Below the pieces are notes generated by a model, which saw nothing but the letters and a program-made list of their open reading frames with translations, made no database searches and was not told the DNA's origin. Position numbers and translations under genes: made by a program. From Sphingobacterium allocomposti (GTDB lineage Bacteria; Bacteroidota; Bacteroidia; Sphingobacteriales; Sphingobacteriaceae), in NCBI RefSeq assembly GCF_008124885.1, contig NZ_VNHX01000022.1, positions 1 to 64,000 of the forward strand: DNA of 64,000 nucleotides, given 5' to 3'. Of the stretch, positions 53,055 through 63,647 are shown one piece after another (positions within the stretch are counted from its first letter, which is position 1; each line of letters starts with the position of its first letter).

Positions 53055-54437
53055 TTACTCCCCAATCGCGTAATAGGCAAAACCTAATCTGTTTAGTTCC
53101 TTCCTATCCAACAATTTCCGTCCGTCAAATACGAAAGACGGCTTCTTCATGCCTTTCTTGATCTTCGCCCAGTCGTAGGTTTTGAACTCATCCCATTCTG
53201 TCAGTACAGCGGCAGCGTGTGCACCATCCAGCGCCCCATACGGGTTGTCCACCACTTTTACAAGACGGCGGTTCTCCTCCGGTGTACGCGTACCGAGGTA
53301 GTCCAAATCCTTGTATATCTGCTCAGCTGACACTTTGGGATCGTACACCACAATATTGGCTTCCTCGTCCAACAGGTGGTCTGCTACATAAATAGCCGCC
53401 GACTCGCGGGTATCGTTCGTATCCTTCTTAAACGCCCAGCCCAGAAACGCTATATGTTTTCCGTTAACCGTATTATACATGGTCTGGATGATCTTCTCCG
53501 CAAAGCGCGTCTTCTGGTGGTCATTCAGGATGATCACCTGTTCCCAATAATCCGCGACCGCAGTTAAATTGTAAGAGCGTGCGATATACACCAGGTTCAA
53601 AATATCCTTCTGGAAACACGACCCCCCAAAGCCCACTGATGCTTTCAAAAACTTCGGCCCGATGCGGGAATCCTGTCCGATCGCGCGGGCTACCTCGTCC
53701 ACGTTGGCTCCCGTCATTTCACACAGCTCCGAGATAGCATTGATACTCGAAACACGCTGCGCTAAAAAAGCATTGGCCACCAGTTTGGAAAGTTCCGAAG
53801 ACCATAGATTCGTCGTTAGGATACGTTCACGCGGCACCCATGCAGCGTAGATGTTCACCAGCGCTTCAATAGCCGTTTCGTCCTCGCCGCCAATCAATAC
53901 GCGGTCTGGGTTATGTAAATCCGTAACGGCTGTTCCCTCCGCCAAAAACTCGGGGTTCGAGAGGATATGGAAGTTCACGCCATTACCGGTGTTATCCAAT
54001 ATGCTTTTCAACGCCTCGGCTGTACGTACCGGAAGTGTCGATTTCTCGACAACAATTTTATCGTCCTTGGCCACCGCAGCGATCTGACGGGCACACAGCT
54101 CAATAAACTTCAGATCGGCCGCTTGTCCCTTGCCTTTACCATAGGTTTTAGTGGGTGTATTGACCGAAATAAAGATCATGTCGGCCTCATCTATCGCCCG
54201 CTCCACATCGGTCGAGAAAAACAGGTTCCGGCCCCGCGCCTCGGCAATAACGGCATCCAGTCCGGGTTCATATACCGGCAGGTTGTTTAAATCGCTATCG
54301 TTCCACGCATCGATGCGTGCCTGATTTAAATCGACGACAGTCACCTGCACATCCGGATTCTTCTGCGCAATAACGGACATCGTAGGACCACCTACGTAAC
54401 CTGCGCCGATACATGTAATTTTTTTTATTGTTTTCAT
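53055..54437 (-). CDS. ugd: UDP-glucose 6-dehydrogenase, eukaryote-like type
   Basis: 460 residues. NAD-binding motif GAGYVGGPT (11-19), [14 protein letters not shown] (91-104), and catalytic C274 in [10 protein letters not shown]. The sequence follows the animal/plant UGDH pattern (GYVGGPTxSVIA, [17 protein letters not shown]) more closely than the short bacterial Ugd. Oxidises UDP-glucose to UDP-glucuronate, which the UDP-xylose synthase at 59148 can decarboxylate. Confidence 0.94.
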   Translation of the reverse strand: MKTIKKITCIGAGYVGGPTMSVIAQKNPDVQVTVVDLNQARIDAWNDSDLNNLPVYEPGLDAVIAEARGRNLFFSTDVERAIDEADMIFISVNTPTKTYGKGKGQAADLKFIELCARQIAAVAKDDKIVVEKSTLPVRTAEALKSILDNTGNGVNFHILSNPEFLAEGTAVTDLHNPDRVLIGGEDETAIEALVNIYAAWVPRERILTTNLWSSELSKLVANAFLAQRVSSINAISELCEMTGANVDEVARAIGQDSRIGPKFLKASVGFGGSCFQKDILNLVYIARSYNLTAVADYWEQVIILNDHQKTRFAEKIIQTMYNTVNGKHIAFLGWAFKKDTNDTRESAAIYVADHLLDEEANIVVYDPKVSAEQIYKDLDYLGTRTPEENRRLVKVVDNPYGALDGAHAAAVLTEWDEFKTYDWAKIKKGMKKPSFVFDGRKLLDRKELNRLGFAYYAIGE

Positions 54438-54464
54438 TTGATATTCTTTGTCTTTTCTTAAAAC

Positions 54465-55337
54465 CTAACTTTCTACGATTGTCACGTCCCAAGTCCTTTC
54501 CCAACATGTAAATGCGTGCAGACGCACAATTCCCTCCTTCTTCTCCAGTTCTCCGGTATGCGTTTCTGAATCGTTCACTCCGCACCAAGGCTCTAGGCAT
54601 AAAAAAGGAGCTCCAACGGATGCCCAAAGCGCCAGATACGGAAAATCGACAAAACGAAGACGGATATAATAATCATCATGTTTATTTTTCAAATGTACTT
54701 CTGTGGAACATAGGTCTTTCAATACCCAAGCATCATTCATAAACATATCGCCCTTTAAATACAACCGTCCATTCTCTAGTGATACGCTTTGGGGCTGAAC
54801 ACGCAGCAATCCCTCATTAAGGGAATACTGGATTATCATTCTGTCTTCGGGGAATTCCAAATAATAGTCTGGCAAACCATTAGAAGCTGAAAAGTCGAGC
54901 TGAAAAGCAGGATGGCCTCCAATAGAAAACAGCATCTCCTGATTTCCTTCATTCCGAACTTCGTACGTACAAGAAAGCCGTGTGTGATGCAACTTGTAAT
55001 GCAAATACAATTTAAACGCAAAGGGATAAACCGCTAACGTGAACTCATTGGAACACAACAAAAAAGAAATTTCATCTTCCGTATGATGCACTACTTCAAA
55101 CTCACAATCCCGTGCAAAACCGTGCTTTGACATGTTGAAAATTCGATCTTCGTAATAGTAAGTCCCTTCTTTCAACACCCCAACAAAAGGGAACAATATA
55201 GGAGATGATCTTTCCCAAAAAGTAGTATCCCTTTGCCATATCAGCTCTCTGTCCTTATTTTTGTCATACATGCTGCGCAACTCAGCTCCTCTCGGATGAA
55301 TCTCAATACGTAACCTACCGTTTTCTAGCGCGTACAT
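54465..55337 (-). CDS. Aldose 1-epimerase family protein
   Basis: 290 residues of galactose-mutarotase fold, with the family stretches HPRGAELRSM, GFARDCEFEV and IGGHPAFQLD. Cytoplasmic, no signal peptide. Related members are aldose-1-epimerases or glucose-6-phosphate epimerases (YeaD-like); the exact sugar is unclear. Inside the exopolysaccharide operon, between guanylyltransferase (21 bp) and UDP-glucose dehydrogenase (27 bp). Confidence 0.88.
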   Translation of the reverse strand: MYALENGRLRIEIHPRGAELRSMYDKNKDRELIWQRDTTFWERSSPILFPFVGVLKEGTYYYEDRIFNMSKHGFARDCEFEVVHHTEDEISFLLCSNEFTLAVYPFAFKLYLHYKLHHTRLSCTYEVRNEGNQEMLFSIGGHPAFQLDFSASNGLPDYYLEFPEDRMIIQYSLNEGLLRVQPQSVSLENGRLYLKGDMFMNDAWVLKDLCSTEVHLKNKHDDYYIRLRFVDFPYLALWASVGAPFLCLEPWCGVNDSETHTGELEKKEGIVRLHAFTCWERTWDVTIVES

Positions 55338-55358
55338 CTTTTCTTGTTGATTTTTAAC

Positions 55359-56357
55359 TTAATCAATCAATTTAGATTGGTGTTTATCTAACGTATTATA
55401 AACCTTCTTCACATCTTGCGATTTTTCCTTTTGCACAAATAACAGGGCATCATCCGTGTATACAACTATGGTATTCTTCAGTCCAACAAAAGCGGTATAC
55501 ATCTCTGATCCGATAATCATGTTCCCTTGCTCATCTACAGCGTAACCTGTTGATACTAAATAATCGTACAATGCCTCAAATGACCCTAGATCAGACCATT
55601 CGAATTCTGTCGCGACCACCCGAATTTTTTTGGAGCGTTCCATCACGGCGTAATCGATACTGATGGATGGGATTTTTTTGGAAAGTGCCTCGTCGAGTTT
55701 ACCGTTTGATTGGTGCTTCCAGGCTGCTAAGGCCGTGGCGTAGACTTTTGGCTCAAACTGTTGTAATTCTTCCAAAAGCGTGTCAGCACGGAAACAGAAC
55801 ATGCCGGAGTTCCACAAAAAGTTACCGCGTTCAATAAAATCTTCTGCTGTATCTTGATTTGGCTTTTCGCGGAATGAAAGTACACGATCTTCTTCATATT
55901 CAATATAGCCATATCCTGTTTCTGGCCGTGTCGGCTGGATACCAAAAGTCACGATGTAGCCTTCCTTGGCTTTTTCAATCCCCTGCTCTATAGCCTGTGC
56001 GTAGGCTTCTTCTCCAACAATAACATGATCGGAGGGGGTTATAAGGAGAATATCATCGGGGTCAGCGGCGAAAGCGGCAAAAGCAATTGCCGCTGCTGTA
56101 TTGCGCGGCGTAGCTTCCACAATATCCGTATAAGACACACCTTGGCTATCCAATACCTCTTTACTCAATTGATAGTTATCACAGTTTCCAACCACTGTCA
56201 CCTTATCGCACAATGCTTTGTTGCGTAAGACTGTCATACCAAAAAGCGATCCTTCCTTAAATAAATTTAAATATTGCTTCGGGTTGCTTTTGCGGGATAA
56301 AGGCCATAACCGGCTTCCGACTCCTCCTGATAAAATAACGTGTGTAATGTTACTCAT
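55359..56357 (-). CDS. manC: Mannose-1-phosphate guanylyltransferase
   Basis: 332 residues: the nucleotidyltransferase domain only, without the C-terminal isomerase cupin of bifunctional ManC/AlgA. Signature SGGVGSRLWPLSRKSNPKQY at the N-terminus; FREKP and ISIDYAVMERS are the mannose-1-phosphate site motifs. Makes GDP-mannose for the polymer. Confidence 0.93.
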   Translation of the reverse strand: MSNITHVILSGGVGSRLWPLSRKSNPKQYLNLFKEGSLFGMTVLRNKALCDKVTVVGNCDNYQLSKEVLDSQGVSYTDIVEATPRNTAAAIAFAAFAADPDDILLITPSDHVIVGEEAYAQAIEQGIEKAKEGYIVTFGIQPTRPETGYGYIEYEEDRVLSFREKPNQDTAEDFIERGNFLWNSGMFCFRADTLLEELQQFEPKVYATALAAWKHQSNGKLDEALSKKIPSISIDYAVMERSKKIRVVATEFEWSDLGSFEALYDYLVSTGYAVDEQGNMIIGSEMYTAFVGLKNTIVVYTDDALLFVQKEKSQDVKKVYNTLDKHQSKLID

Positions 56358-56438
56358 AATGTTAATTTTTGGCTTTTTTATATCTCGTGTATATTTAAAT
56401 CTCTTTTGTTATCTCTACTTAATCACCTTGTTTCGTTC

Positions 56439-57878
56439 TTATTTAATTTGGTAATTGAAACCTATTCTGCCCCCCATATTATTATACAATTGGCCAAAGT
56501 CGCCCGCCAAACTTGCATTAAAAAGCCATCTGTTGTGTCGAAACGACAACCCAGCTAGAGAATAGCATTGAAAGAGGCCTTCTCCATCTCCATAGAGCTT
56601 TTCAGCGTGCCGGGCACCGAAGTTTACCACAGGTGTCATTTTTAGCTTCATCGATAAACGAGGGGTGAACCTAAGAGAAGCCGCAAGGTTTCCTCCAATC
56701 AACCTATTATTAATAATATTCGTGTTACCTTGAATCGGCTCTGTGCCCTTCCAATCATATGGCTGAATAGGAAGGTAATTGCTCGCCTCTTTCCGATTGG
56801 TGAACAACGGCACCCCGACTACATTTCCTTCGTACTCCCATCCGGTCTTATATGCTCCATTATCGTAATAGCTTTGGCTTTCTCGACCAAAACTTTCCAT
56901 TTGCTTAGTATAGATAAACTCTAATAGAAGATTTTTTAATTTCCCATCATTTCGTTTATTTATCCAGTGCACGCCGAATAAACGATCTATATTTCGGATG
57001 TCCAAGCCCGTACCGCTTTCAAAAGGCGTTTGATGATAGATATGGAGCTTCCATTTCTCGTGTTCATAATGCAAACCGACCTCTGCCAATCCACGCTGAT
57101 CCCCCGCTCGATTCGGTCTCTTTCCATCAGGTACACTACCGTCATTGGCTTCCTTTACAAAGAGAACATCCATAAATCCGCTAAAGGATCGATCTAGATA
57201 AATTCCCTCCGACGGCCTATTGCCGCCCCACTCTCCATAATGTTGTATGCCTCCATATGGCTTCCATTTGCCTAAATTTATCCGACCGTAAAATGATTTT
57301 TCATGTAGCCACGATTCCATAAATCGGTTATTTCCAAACCAACCGTGCCCTATCATTCCTTTAAACTGTAGCTTTCCATTTGTAAATGGAATATTAATAT
57401 AATCATCGATACCGATCGTCACTTTCGGAATAGGCAAAGCGTTGCTGCTTATTCCGAACGATCCCACCGAAAGTTCAGGATCAATATCGTCCCACAGATC
57501 CCGGTGCCGTCCCCCACGAATAAACCATTCCTTATATTTCAGCTGCGCAAAACCCTCCTGAAGTACGGTTCGGCCATAGTGTTCGGCATTAAAAAGTCTT
57601 GCCCCGTAACTAAGTTTTAACAAAGACGCCGTATCACTTATAAGACGCAGCGAAGCAAGATGATGTGCATTCTTTGCTTCTATCCACGTGAGCTGATCGA
57701 ACTGCTCATTACTGCCCATTCCAAAACGATTCGCTTTCATCCACAAAGGCTGAAACCGTTCGGACGCCCCTTGAAACTCTGAGCCGAGACTAATCTCGAG
57801 GGAGTCCGTGTACCGCGTTTGTGCCTTTGTGACAAACACTGTGGCGAAGAAGATAAAGAATAGAGATAAACGCATCAT
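56439..57878 (-). CDS. Wzi-like capsule assembly protein
   Basis: 479 residues with a signal peptide ending VFVTKAQ and a beta-barrel-like sequence ending IGFNYQIK. Matches the capsule assembly Wzi family, outer-membrane barrels that hold polysaccharide at the cell surface. ATG is one base after the preceding glycosyltransferase stop. Indicates that the polymer of this operon is surface-attached, or at least passes through a Wzi-type lectin. Confidence 0.85.
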   Translation of the reverse strand: MMRLSLFFIFFATVFVTKAQTRYTDSLEISLGSEFQGASERFQPLWMKANRFGMGSNEQFDQLTWIEAKNAHHLASLRLISDTASLLKLSYGARLFNAEHYGRTVLQEGFAQLKYKEWFIRGGRHRDLWDDIDPELSVGSFGISSNALPIPKVTIGIDDYINIPFTNGKLQFKGMIGHGWFGNNRFMESWLHEKSFYGRINLGKWKPYGGIQHYGEWGGNRPSEGIYLDRSFSGFMDVLFVKEANDGSVPDGKRPNRAGDQRGLAEVGLHYEHEKWKLHIYHQTPFESGTGLDIRNIDRLFGVHWINKRNDGKLKNLLLEFIYTKQMESFGRESQSYYDNGAYKTGWEYEGNVVGVPLFTNRKEASNYLPIQPYDWKGTEPIQGNTNIINNRLIGGNLAASLRFTPRLSMKLKMTPVVNFGARHAEKLYGDGEGLFQCYSLAGLSFRHNRWLFNASLAGDFGQLYNNMGGRIGFNYQIK

Positions 57879-57879
57879 A

Positions 57880-59124
57880 TTAAGTTATTTTATTCGATAA
57901 AAAGAGCGCTTCGACATCTTGCTCAAATTTTTGAAGTATATGCTCTTTTTCTAAATACCGCTTAGCATAGTCTCGGGCATGTTGTTTAAAAACGGTCGTA
58001 TCTTCAAACAAACCCCGTCTTATTCCGCGTTCCAATTCATCGTCATGTTCAGGAGCCACTAGAATGCCCATTTGAAAATCGTGCATGACATCGTATAATG
58101 TTGTTCCTTGGTCCGCCGTAACCAACGCGCACCCCCCTGCTGCCAGGATACCGGTTAACTTACTCGGCATCACGAGATCGGCTGCAGAAGATTTTTGCAG
58201 AACCAAATGTAAGTCGGCCATGGCGAGTAATGCCGATAATTTTTCGTAGGGCTGCAATGGAAAAAAGAAAACATTCGATAATTGGTGCTGTTTCGCTAAT
58301 TGTACGAGCTTGTCTTTACCTCCTCCTGAACCACAAATAACAAACTTGACCGTCTTGTCTGTTTTGAAACGACTTGCTACTTTTATAACCGCATCCAAGC
58401 CTTGCTTTTCACCTAAGTTCCCACTGTAAAGAACGATTTTATCTGCTGCCGAGAATCCCATCTCTAAGCGTAACGATTCCTCTTTAGGCAAGGGAAAAAC
58501 GACCTCGCTGTCCACCCAATTCGGAAAGAATAGCATCTTCTCCACTGCCACCCCCTTTTTTAGAATTTTATCCTGCATCCCCATTGAAATCGTAGACACA
58601 CGGTTTCCTCTTAAAAGGAAAAAGCGCTCAAGACCGAACATGGCTTTCAATAAAGTTTTATTCCGAATCATTCCTAAATCTTTCGCCGCATCCACTTGTA
58701 AGTCCTGCACATGATTAATCCATACGCTTCCTCTTAGGCTCTTGTATATCCAGGGAAAGAATGCGAGATGGAACGGTGGCGCAATGCAAAAAACCACATC
58801 AAATTTTTTCGAAAAAATCGCCTTTATCCAGAACGGTATGGTCGACAGCAGAAAGGAAAATTCATGTATAATACGACTCGCTGAGCTGACCTTCTTTGGC
58901 ACATATAAGGGAACACGATGCACCTTGACATTATTCAAAGTCTCGGTATGCCATTTTTTTCCCTGGTAACCTTCATGAACCATCCATTCAGGGTAATATG
59001 GAAGTGCTGTCAACACGTGAACGTCATGTCCTTGCTGCGCCAGCCATTCCGCCATCTCGCCGGTATATTTACCTATTCCCGTCAGTTCCGGAGCATAATT
59101 AATGCCGTGTATCAGTATTCTCAT
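57880..59124 (-). CDS. Glycosyltransferase family 4, WcaI-like
   Basis: 414 residues from ATG 59124 (MRILIHGINYAPELTGIGKY); the frame extends to a GTG at 59151 overlapping the previous gene, which is less likely. GT-B fold with the N-terminal domain typical of colanic acid WcaI and the donor-site region KSSAADLVMPSKLTGILAAGG. Cytoplasmic face; transfers a sugar in repeat-unit assembly. Acceptor and donor not assignable. Confidence 0.9.
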   Translation of the reverse strand: MRILIHGINYAPELTGIGKYTGEMAEWLAQQGHDVHVLTALPYYPEWMVHEGYQGKKWHTETLNNVKVHRVPLYVPKKVSSASRIIHEFSFLLSTIPFWIKAIFSKKFDVVFCIAPPFHLAFFPWIYKSLRGSVWINHVQDLQVDAAKDLGMIRNKTLLKAMFGLERFFLLRGNRVSTISMGMQDKILKKGVAVEKMLFFPNWVDSEVVFPLPKEESLRLEMGFSAADKIVLYSGNLGEKQGLDAVIKVASRFKTDKTVKFVICGSGGGKDKLVQLAKQHQLSNVFFFPLQPYEKLSALLAMADLHLVLQKSSAADLVMPSKLTGILAAGGCALVTADQGTTLYDVMHDFQMGILVAPEHDDELERGIRRGLFEDTTVFKQHARDYAKRYLEKEHILQKFEQDVEALFLSNKIT

Positions 59125-59147
59125 ATTCGTTGACCGCCTTCTTCGCT

Positions 59148-60086
59148 TCACAAGATTTTTTCAAAATAGGCGATTGTTTTTCCTAACCCTTCTTCCAATT
59201 GGACGGATGGCTCCCATTTAAGCTTTTCTTTTGCCAAGCAAATGTCGGGCTGTCGTTGTTTAGGGTCATCCTGCGGTAAAGGCTTGAACACGATCCTAGA
59301 AGACGAGTTCGTCAGTTCAATTACCTTTTCGGCTAGTTGCAACATCGTGAACTCATTAGGGTTGCCGATATTGATCGGACCTATAAAGTCTTTTTCTGTA
59401 GCCATCATACGGATTGCACCTTCTACCAAGTCATCTACATATTGGAAACTCCGGGTCTGTGTGCCATCCCCAAAAATAGTGACGTCTTGATTTTTCAGCG
59501 CCTGAATAATAAAATTGGATACCACCCGGCCGTCAGCAGGATGCATGTGCGGCCCATAAGTGTTGAAGATACGGACTATCTTGATGTCTACATTGTTCCG
59601 ACGGTGATAATCCATAAAGAGTGTCTCGGCACAGCGTTTACCTTCGTCGTAACAAGACCGTATCCCAATAGTGTTTACATTGCCCCAATACGATTCCGGT
59701 TGCGGATGCACATCAGGGTCGCCATAGACCTCGCTCGTAGACGCTTGTAAAATACGTGCATTTACCCGTTTAGCCAACCCCAACATATTGATAGCCCCCA
59801 TAACCGAGGTCTTTATGGTCTTAATAGGATTGTATTGATAATGGATCGGGCTCGCCGGACAGGCTAAGTTATAAATTTCGTCTACCTCTGCATAATAGGG
59901 TTCAATGACATCATGCCGTACGATCTCAAAATATGGGTTATCTAAAAGATGGATGATATTTTGCTTATTCCCGGTGAAATAATTGTCGACGCTGATCACT
60001 TCGTGTCCATCGTTGAGCAATCGCTCGCATAGATGGGATCCAATAAAACCTGCCCCTCCTGTTACCAATATACGTTTACGATTCAT
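59148..60086 (-). CDS. UDP-glucuronate decarboxylase (UDP-xylose synthase)
   Basis: 312 residues, extended [13 protein letters not shown] (9-18), catalytic T117/E119 region STSEVYGDP and Y146-x-x-x-K150 (SCYDEGK). [12 protein letters not shown]-type segment ([11 protein letters not shown]) is characteristic of UXS enzymes. Converts UDP-glucuronate from the operon's dehydrogenase to UDP-xylose. Confidence 0.93.
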   Translation of the reverse strand: MNRKRILVTGGAGFIGSHLCERLLNDGHEVISVDNYFTGNKQNIIHLLDNPYFEIVRHDVIEPYYAEVDEIYNLACPASPIHYQYNPIKTIKTSVMGAINMLGLAKRVNARILQASTSEVYGDPDVHPQPESYWGNVNTIGIRSCYDEGKRCAETLFMDYHRRNNVDIKIVRIFNTYGPHMHPADGRVVSNFIIQALKNQDVTIFGDGTQTRSFQYVDDLVEGAIRMMATEKDFIGPINIGNPNEFTMLQLAEKVIELTNSSSRIVFKPLPQDDPKQRQPDICLAKEKLKWEPSVQLEEGLGKTIAYFEKIL

Positions 60087-60102
60087 AAAAAAATAGATAA
60101 GA

Positions 60103-60942
60103 TTAAAGTTTGTTTTGTGTTAGTTCGTAAATTTTAGCCTTAATATTAAAGAAGTATTGCATCTTGTAAACACTAAATATATAACCGATCTTTCCGTCCA
60201 AGAACCCTGCGTATAGGAAGTAATTCGTTAGAAAATATAGAAAACCAAAACCCCAGGTATCCAGCAGGCTATATTTTATTTTCTGCTTCCAATTCAATTT
60301 GGCCCACGCCGCCTTGTCTTGTTTTAATTTTAAGTACCGGTTCGCCTCCCAAGAGGAGTAATCATTGTGTTTGCCGATATAATGCGCTAGGTTTTTAAAA
60401 TCGAGGTGTGTCACCGGAGACTTAATTTCGCCTACCTGCCCGTCGATAATCGGATGTTCATGGACTTCCATATCTAGATGGGACCAAGCTTTTTCGTCTA
60501 TAAACTCATATTCGCCCGTCCCTACGCGAAACAGCGGAAGCTTTTTGAACTTAATACCATGCTTCATACTCTTACCCATAAAATGGTTATTGTAGGCCAA
60601 CCAATAACCATTATAACTGACATCTTGTATGCGTTCTCGAACCTCATTTTTGAAATCGTCGGTCACAAACTCATCCGCATCCAGAAACAACACCCATTCA
60701 TTGCGTAAGGGAACATTGCGTAGTAGCCAGTTTCTCTTTTTAGGAAATTGGCCATTCCAATTGAAGTTTACTAACTGGTAACCGAATTCCGCTACAATTT
60801 GGGGTGTACGGTCTGTACTGTTGGAGTCGATTATGATGACTTCATCAAAATCTTCCAATAGCTCCAAGCACTTCGGGAGATTTTTTTCTTCGTTTTTAAC
60901 CGGCACGACTACCGTTAAGGGAATCTTGTTGGATGTATTCAT
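60103..60942 (-). CDS. Glycosyltransferase family 2
   Basis: 279 residues. GT-A fold with [28 protein letters not shown] and the metal-binding [10 protein letters not shown]-terminal hydrophobic stretch could associate with the membrane. It begins inside the stop of the acetyltransferase gene (ATGA overlap). Confidence 0.92.
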   Translation of the reverse strand: MNTSNKIPLTVVVPVKNEEKNLPKCLELLEDFDEVIIIDSNSTDRTPQIVAEFGYQLVNFNWNGQFPKKRNWLLRNVPLRNEWVLFLDADEFVTDDFKNEVRERIQDVSYNGYWLAYNNHFMGKSMKHGIKFKKLPLFRVGTGEYEFIDEKAWSHLDMEVHEHPIIDGQVGEIKSPVTHLDFKNLAHYIGKHNDYSSWEANRYLKLKQDKAAWAKLNWKQKIKYSLLDTWGFGFLYFLTNYFLYAGFLDGKIGYIFSVYKMQYFFNIKAKIYELTQNKL

Positions 60943-61508
60943 AGGTTAATGTTCCTTATTGCTCGTTTTTTGATAAGTTTTGCGGGATTGCCTCCGATCA
61001 CCGTCCATGGTGTGACATCCTTAAATACTGCGGCCCTTGCACCAACTACTGCGCCCTCGCCAACCGTTACGCCAGACATAATAAATGTTTCGGCGGCTAT
61101 CCAAGCAAAATCCTGAAGGTATATCGCCCCTATCACTAAAGGCGTATTGAGCGAATCTATTTGATGGGTTGCACTGCAAAGGTAGGTCCGCTGTGATACA
61201 AGCACTTTACGTCCGATCACCGTCTTTCCCAAATGTAGTTTTACTTCTGGACCTAGTGTAGACTGTTCCCCCATTTCCAAATTCCATGGCGATGGAATAT
61301 AGACTGACGCGTAGACATTACAGGTCTTGTGGAGTTTGGCTCCGAAAAAACGTAAAACTGCGATCCGCCATGCCCGGAAGAACGGCAAGGAAAAAGGTTT
61401 GAAGAGCACGTACGACATTATTTGCCACACTAAACGTCTTAGCTTGTCCGATTTGGGGATGGTGTCAATGTACTTGGGAATTTCTTTCTGCCTCATAATA
61501 AAACTCAT
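60939..61508 (-). CDS. wcaF: WcaF-like hexapeptide acetyltransferase
   Basis: 189 residues, left-handed beta-helix. Motifs YIPSPWNLEMGEQSTLGPEV, the LCSATHQID turn with the catalytic histidine, and IGGNPAKLIKKR. Putative O-acetyltransferase of the colanic-acid WcaF type. Its ATG overlaps the acyltransferase stop (ATGA), which supports the start at 61508. Confidence 0.92.
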   Translation of the reverse strand: MSFIMRQKEIPKYIDTIPKSDKLRRLVWQIMSYVLFKPFSLPFFRAWRIAVLRFFGAKLHKTCNVYASVYIPSPWNLEMGEQSTLGPEVKLHLGKTVIGRKVLVSQRTYLCSATHQIDSLNTPLVIGAIYLQDFAWIAAETFIMSGVTVGEGAVVGARAAVFKDVTPWTVIGGNPAKLIKKRAIRNINL

Positions 61509-62482
61509 GTAATGATTTTAGTAAGCCTTGTTAATCGAAGAAAATATGCCAAGGTCAGACATATTATAATAATAATCGTTGTTGATAAAAATGGATAGAC
61601 TATACTTGGGATTAGAGAACAATTTAAATCATTGTGCCTAATTATTTTATCCGACAATAGTATTGCTAACGGATTAGCAACAAAAATGGTCATTGTGTTT
61701 TTTCCTACTACTGCTATTACCTTTTGCAAGAATGTAGGGCGTATTTCAAAAGTGGCAGATTTTGTAAAATAAATACTTATTAATAAAGAAGATAACAACA
61801 ATGAAAATAAAATATATGGCGACCCCGCGTAAGAACCTTTAATGTAGAATTCTATTGGCACCAAAAATAAGAGCAATACCCATATTACGTTTACGGGCTT
61901 TATGCTATCTCTAGCCAAACCAATACCGATAAAAGCATAGAGAATCCAAAAAACAAATGGTCGATCACCTAGTTTTGATAGAATAGGGAGGTCATAGTAA
62001 ACAGCGTATAAAAGATAAAGAAATATCGATAACCCTAAAATAATTAGCCGGAAAACCTTATGAGTGTATAAATATCTGATCAATGGGTAAATAAACAATA
62101 ATTGAAAAAGAATAACAAAAAAATATTGCCCAGCCCATCCATATCCTGAAAAGTGGGTAGTAACGATCTTTATTAATGTGAGATTACTAAAATCGGCTAA
62201 TATTATGAAATATAATATTGACCAGATAAAATATACCCTAAAAAGATTGACAAACCTCTTTTTTAAATAGGAAAATTCATTTGTCTTATTCTTGTTAAGT
62301 AAACCTTTTTCGAGAAACATGGTCCATATTATTATAAAGCAGGGAACAGCAAATCGAAATAATTGCCTCATGATTTCTGTCATATCGAATTCACATCCCA
62401 AAAGATGCCCCCCATGAATAAAAACGACTCCGAAAATAGAAATGGATTTTAAAACGTCTATATTTAAATTCCTGTCCCTCAT
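61505..62482 (-). CDS. Acyltransferase family 3 membrane protein
   Basis: 325 residues from ATG 62482, which follows the upstream stop by one base; an in-frame ATG at 62503 would overlap that gene by 20 bp. About ten membrane helices; the catalytic-histidine start NIDVLKSISIFGVVFIHGGH fits acyltransferase-3. Adds acetyl or another acyl group to the polysaccharide. The gene is visibly more A/T-rich than its neighbours, in keeping with exchange between surface-polysaccharide loci. Confidence 0.88.
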   Translation of the reverse strand: MRDRNLNIDVLKSISIFGVVFIHGGHLLGCEFDMTEIMRQLFRFAVPCFIIIWTMFLEKGLLNKNKTNEFSYLKKRFVNLFRVYFIWSILYFIILADFSNLTLIKIVTTHFSGYGWAGQYFFVILFQLLFIYPLIRYLYTHKVFRLIILGLSIFLYLLYAVYYDLPILSKLGDRPFVFWILYAFIGIGLARDSIKPVNVIWVLLLFLVPIEFYIKGSYAGSPYILFSLLLSSLLISIYFTKSATFEIRPTFLQKVIAVVGKNTMTIFVANPLAILLSDKIIRHNDLNCSLIPSIVYPFLSTTIIIIICLTLAYFLRLTRLTKIIT

Positions 62483-62483
62483 A

Positions 62484-63647
62484 TTATTTTTCCAATATTT
62501 CAATCAGCTTATTAGCGGCTTCTTTTATCGTGAAGTGCTGGTGATAGACCTGATAGGCCTTAATGCCCATTTCCTTTTTCTCAGAACTGTGCATTGTACA
62601 GAAATCATCCAATAATTGATAAACCCCTTCTTCTGTGTCAGGTGTAACCAATCCTGCTTTGCCTGCTTCGATCTCCCGCCAAATATTCACCTGATCAGAT
62701 ATCAAGACAGGTTTGCCACAGGCCAACGCCTCTACGACAGCGATCCCAAAATTCTCTTGATGGCTTGGTAGTATAAAAGCTTCGCAGCCATAAAGTGCCC
62801 CCCACTTAGCATCGCCTTGCAGCATGCCTGTAAAATGAATTTTAGGTTTACTTTCTGCTAATTCTATCATCTGCCTTGCATAATCACTATCTTTTGGACC
62901 GGCTATGACCAAATCGGGCACACTACTGTATTGCAAGCATAGTTTTTTATAAGCATGAATAAGAAGGTCAACCCCTTTTTTGGGATGGATACGGCTAAGG
63001 AATAACCAATAAGGCTTATCCGTCAATGCAGGTGGCGTCGACTTCTCTGTATCGGCTGGCGGAGCTTGTATACCATAGCCCACATTGAGTTCTTGCTTCG
63101 GCTTATACCCCTTGAAAGTTTCTCTTGCCAGAAGCAATTCTTGTTGGCAGGTAAAGAGTAAGCCATCGGCCTGGTTGACCGTCTTCTTTTCAATCAACCG
63201 CCAATAGATTTCATTGCGCAATGCTTTTAATCTACGGGATTTATCTCGCTGAAACCAAGGGTCTAACATACCGTGTGGCATGATATATACCTTTGGGACA
63301 GCTAACCCTTGTCCTTTCCGTTGTTGCACCACTTTAGTAACCGCATGACTAGTGAAAGACCATAATCCGTGAATAATAAGGACATCGTACTGTACAATAT
63401 GTTGCTTTAACCAAGGGATAAGTTGTGGATGATAATGCAAAGGTCCCCGTCCTGCACCAAGAGCATGTATAATGAAATTATCCTGCCCAAGAAAAGGCGC
63501 ATCGGGACTGTCTAGACAGACTACTTCGTTTTCCCAACCCAAAGCTCTTAACGCCGGAATGGAATAACGAATCCCCTGACTAGGGCCGCCTCCTTGCGGA
63601 TTCATACTGGATATGACGCGGAGGACGGTTACAGCGTTTCTATCCAT
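62484..63647 (-). CDS. Glycosyltransferase family 4
   Basis: 387 residues, GT-B fold. N-terminal MNPQGGGPSQGI motif; donor-site E-x7-E is ENFGIAVVE followed by ALACGKPVL. Overlaps the preceding glycosyltransferase gene by 8 bp. Donor sugar unknown. Confidence 0.92.
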   Translation of the reverse strand: MDRNAVTVLRVISSMNPQGGGPSQGIRYSIPALRALGWENEVVCLDSPDAPFLGQDNFIIHALGAGRGPLHYHPQLIPWLKQHIVQYDVLIIHGLWSFTSHAVTKVVQQRKGQGLAVPKVYIMPHGMLDPWFQRDKSRRLKALRNEIYWRLIEKKTVNQADGLLFTCQQELLLARETFKGYKPKQELNVGYGIQAPPADTEKSTPPALTDKPYWLFLSRIHPKKGVDLLIHAYKKLCLQYSSVPDLVIAGPKDSDYARQMIELAESKPKIHFTGMLQGDAKWGALYGCEAFILPSHQENFGIAVVEALACGKPVLISDQVNIWREIEAGKAGLVTPDTEEGVYQLLDDFCTMHSSEKKEMGIKAYQVYHQHFTIKEAANKLIEILEK

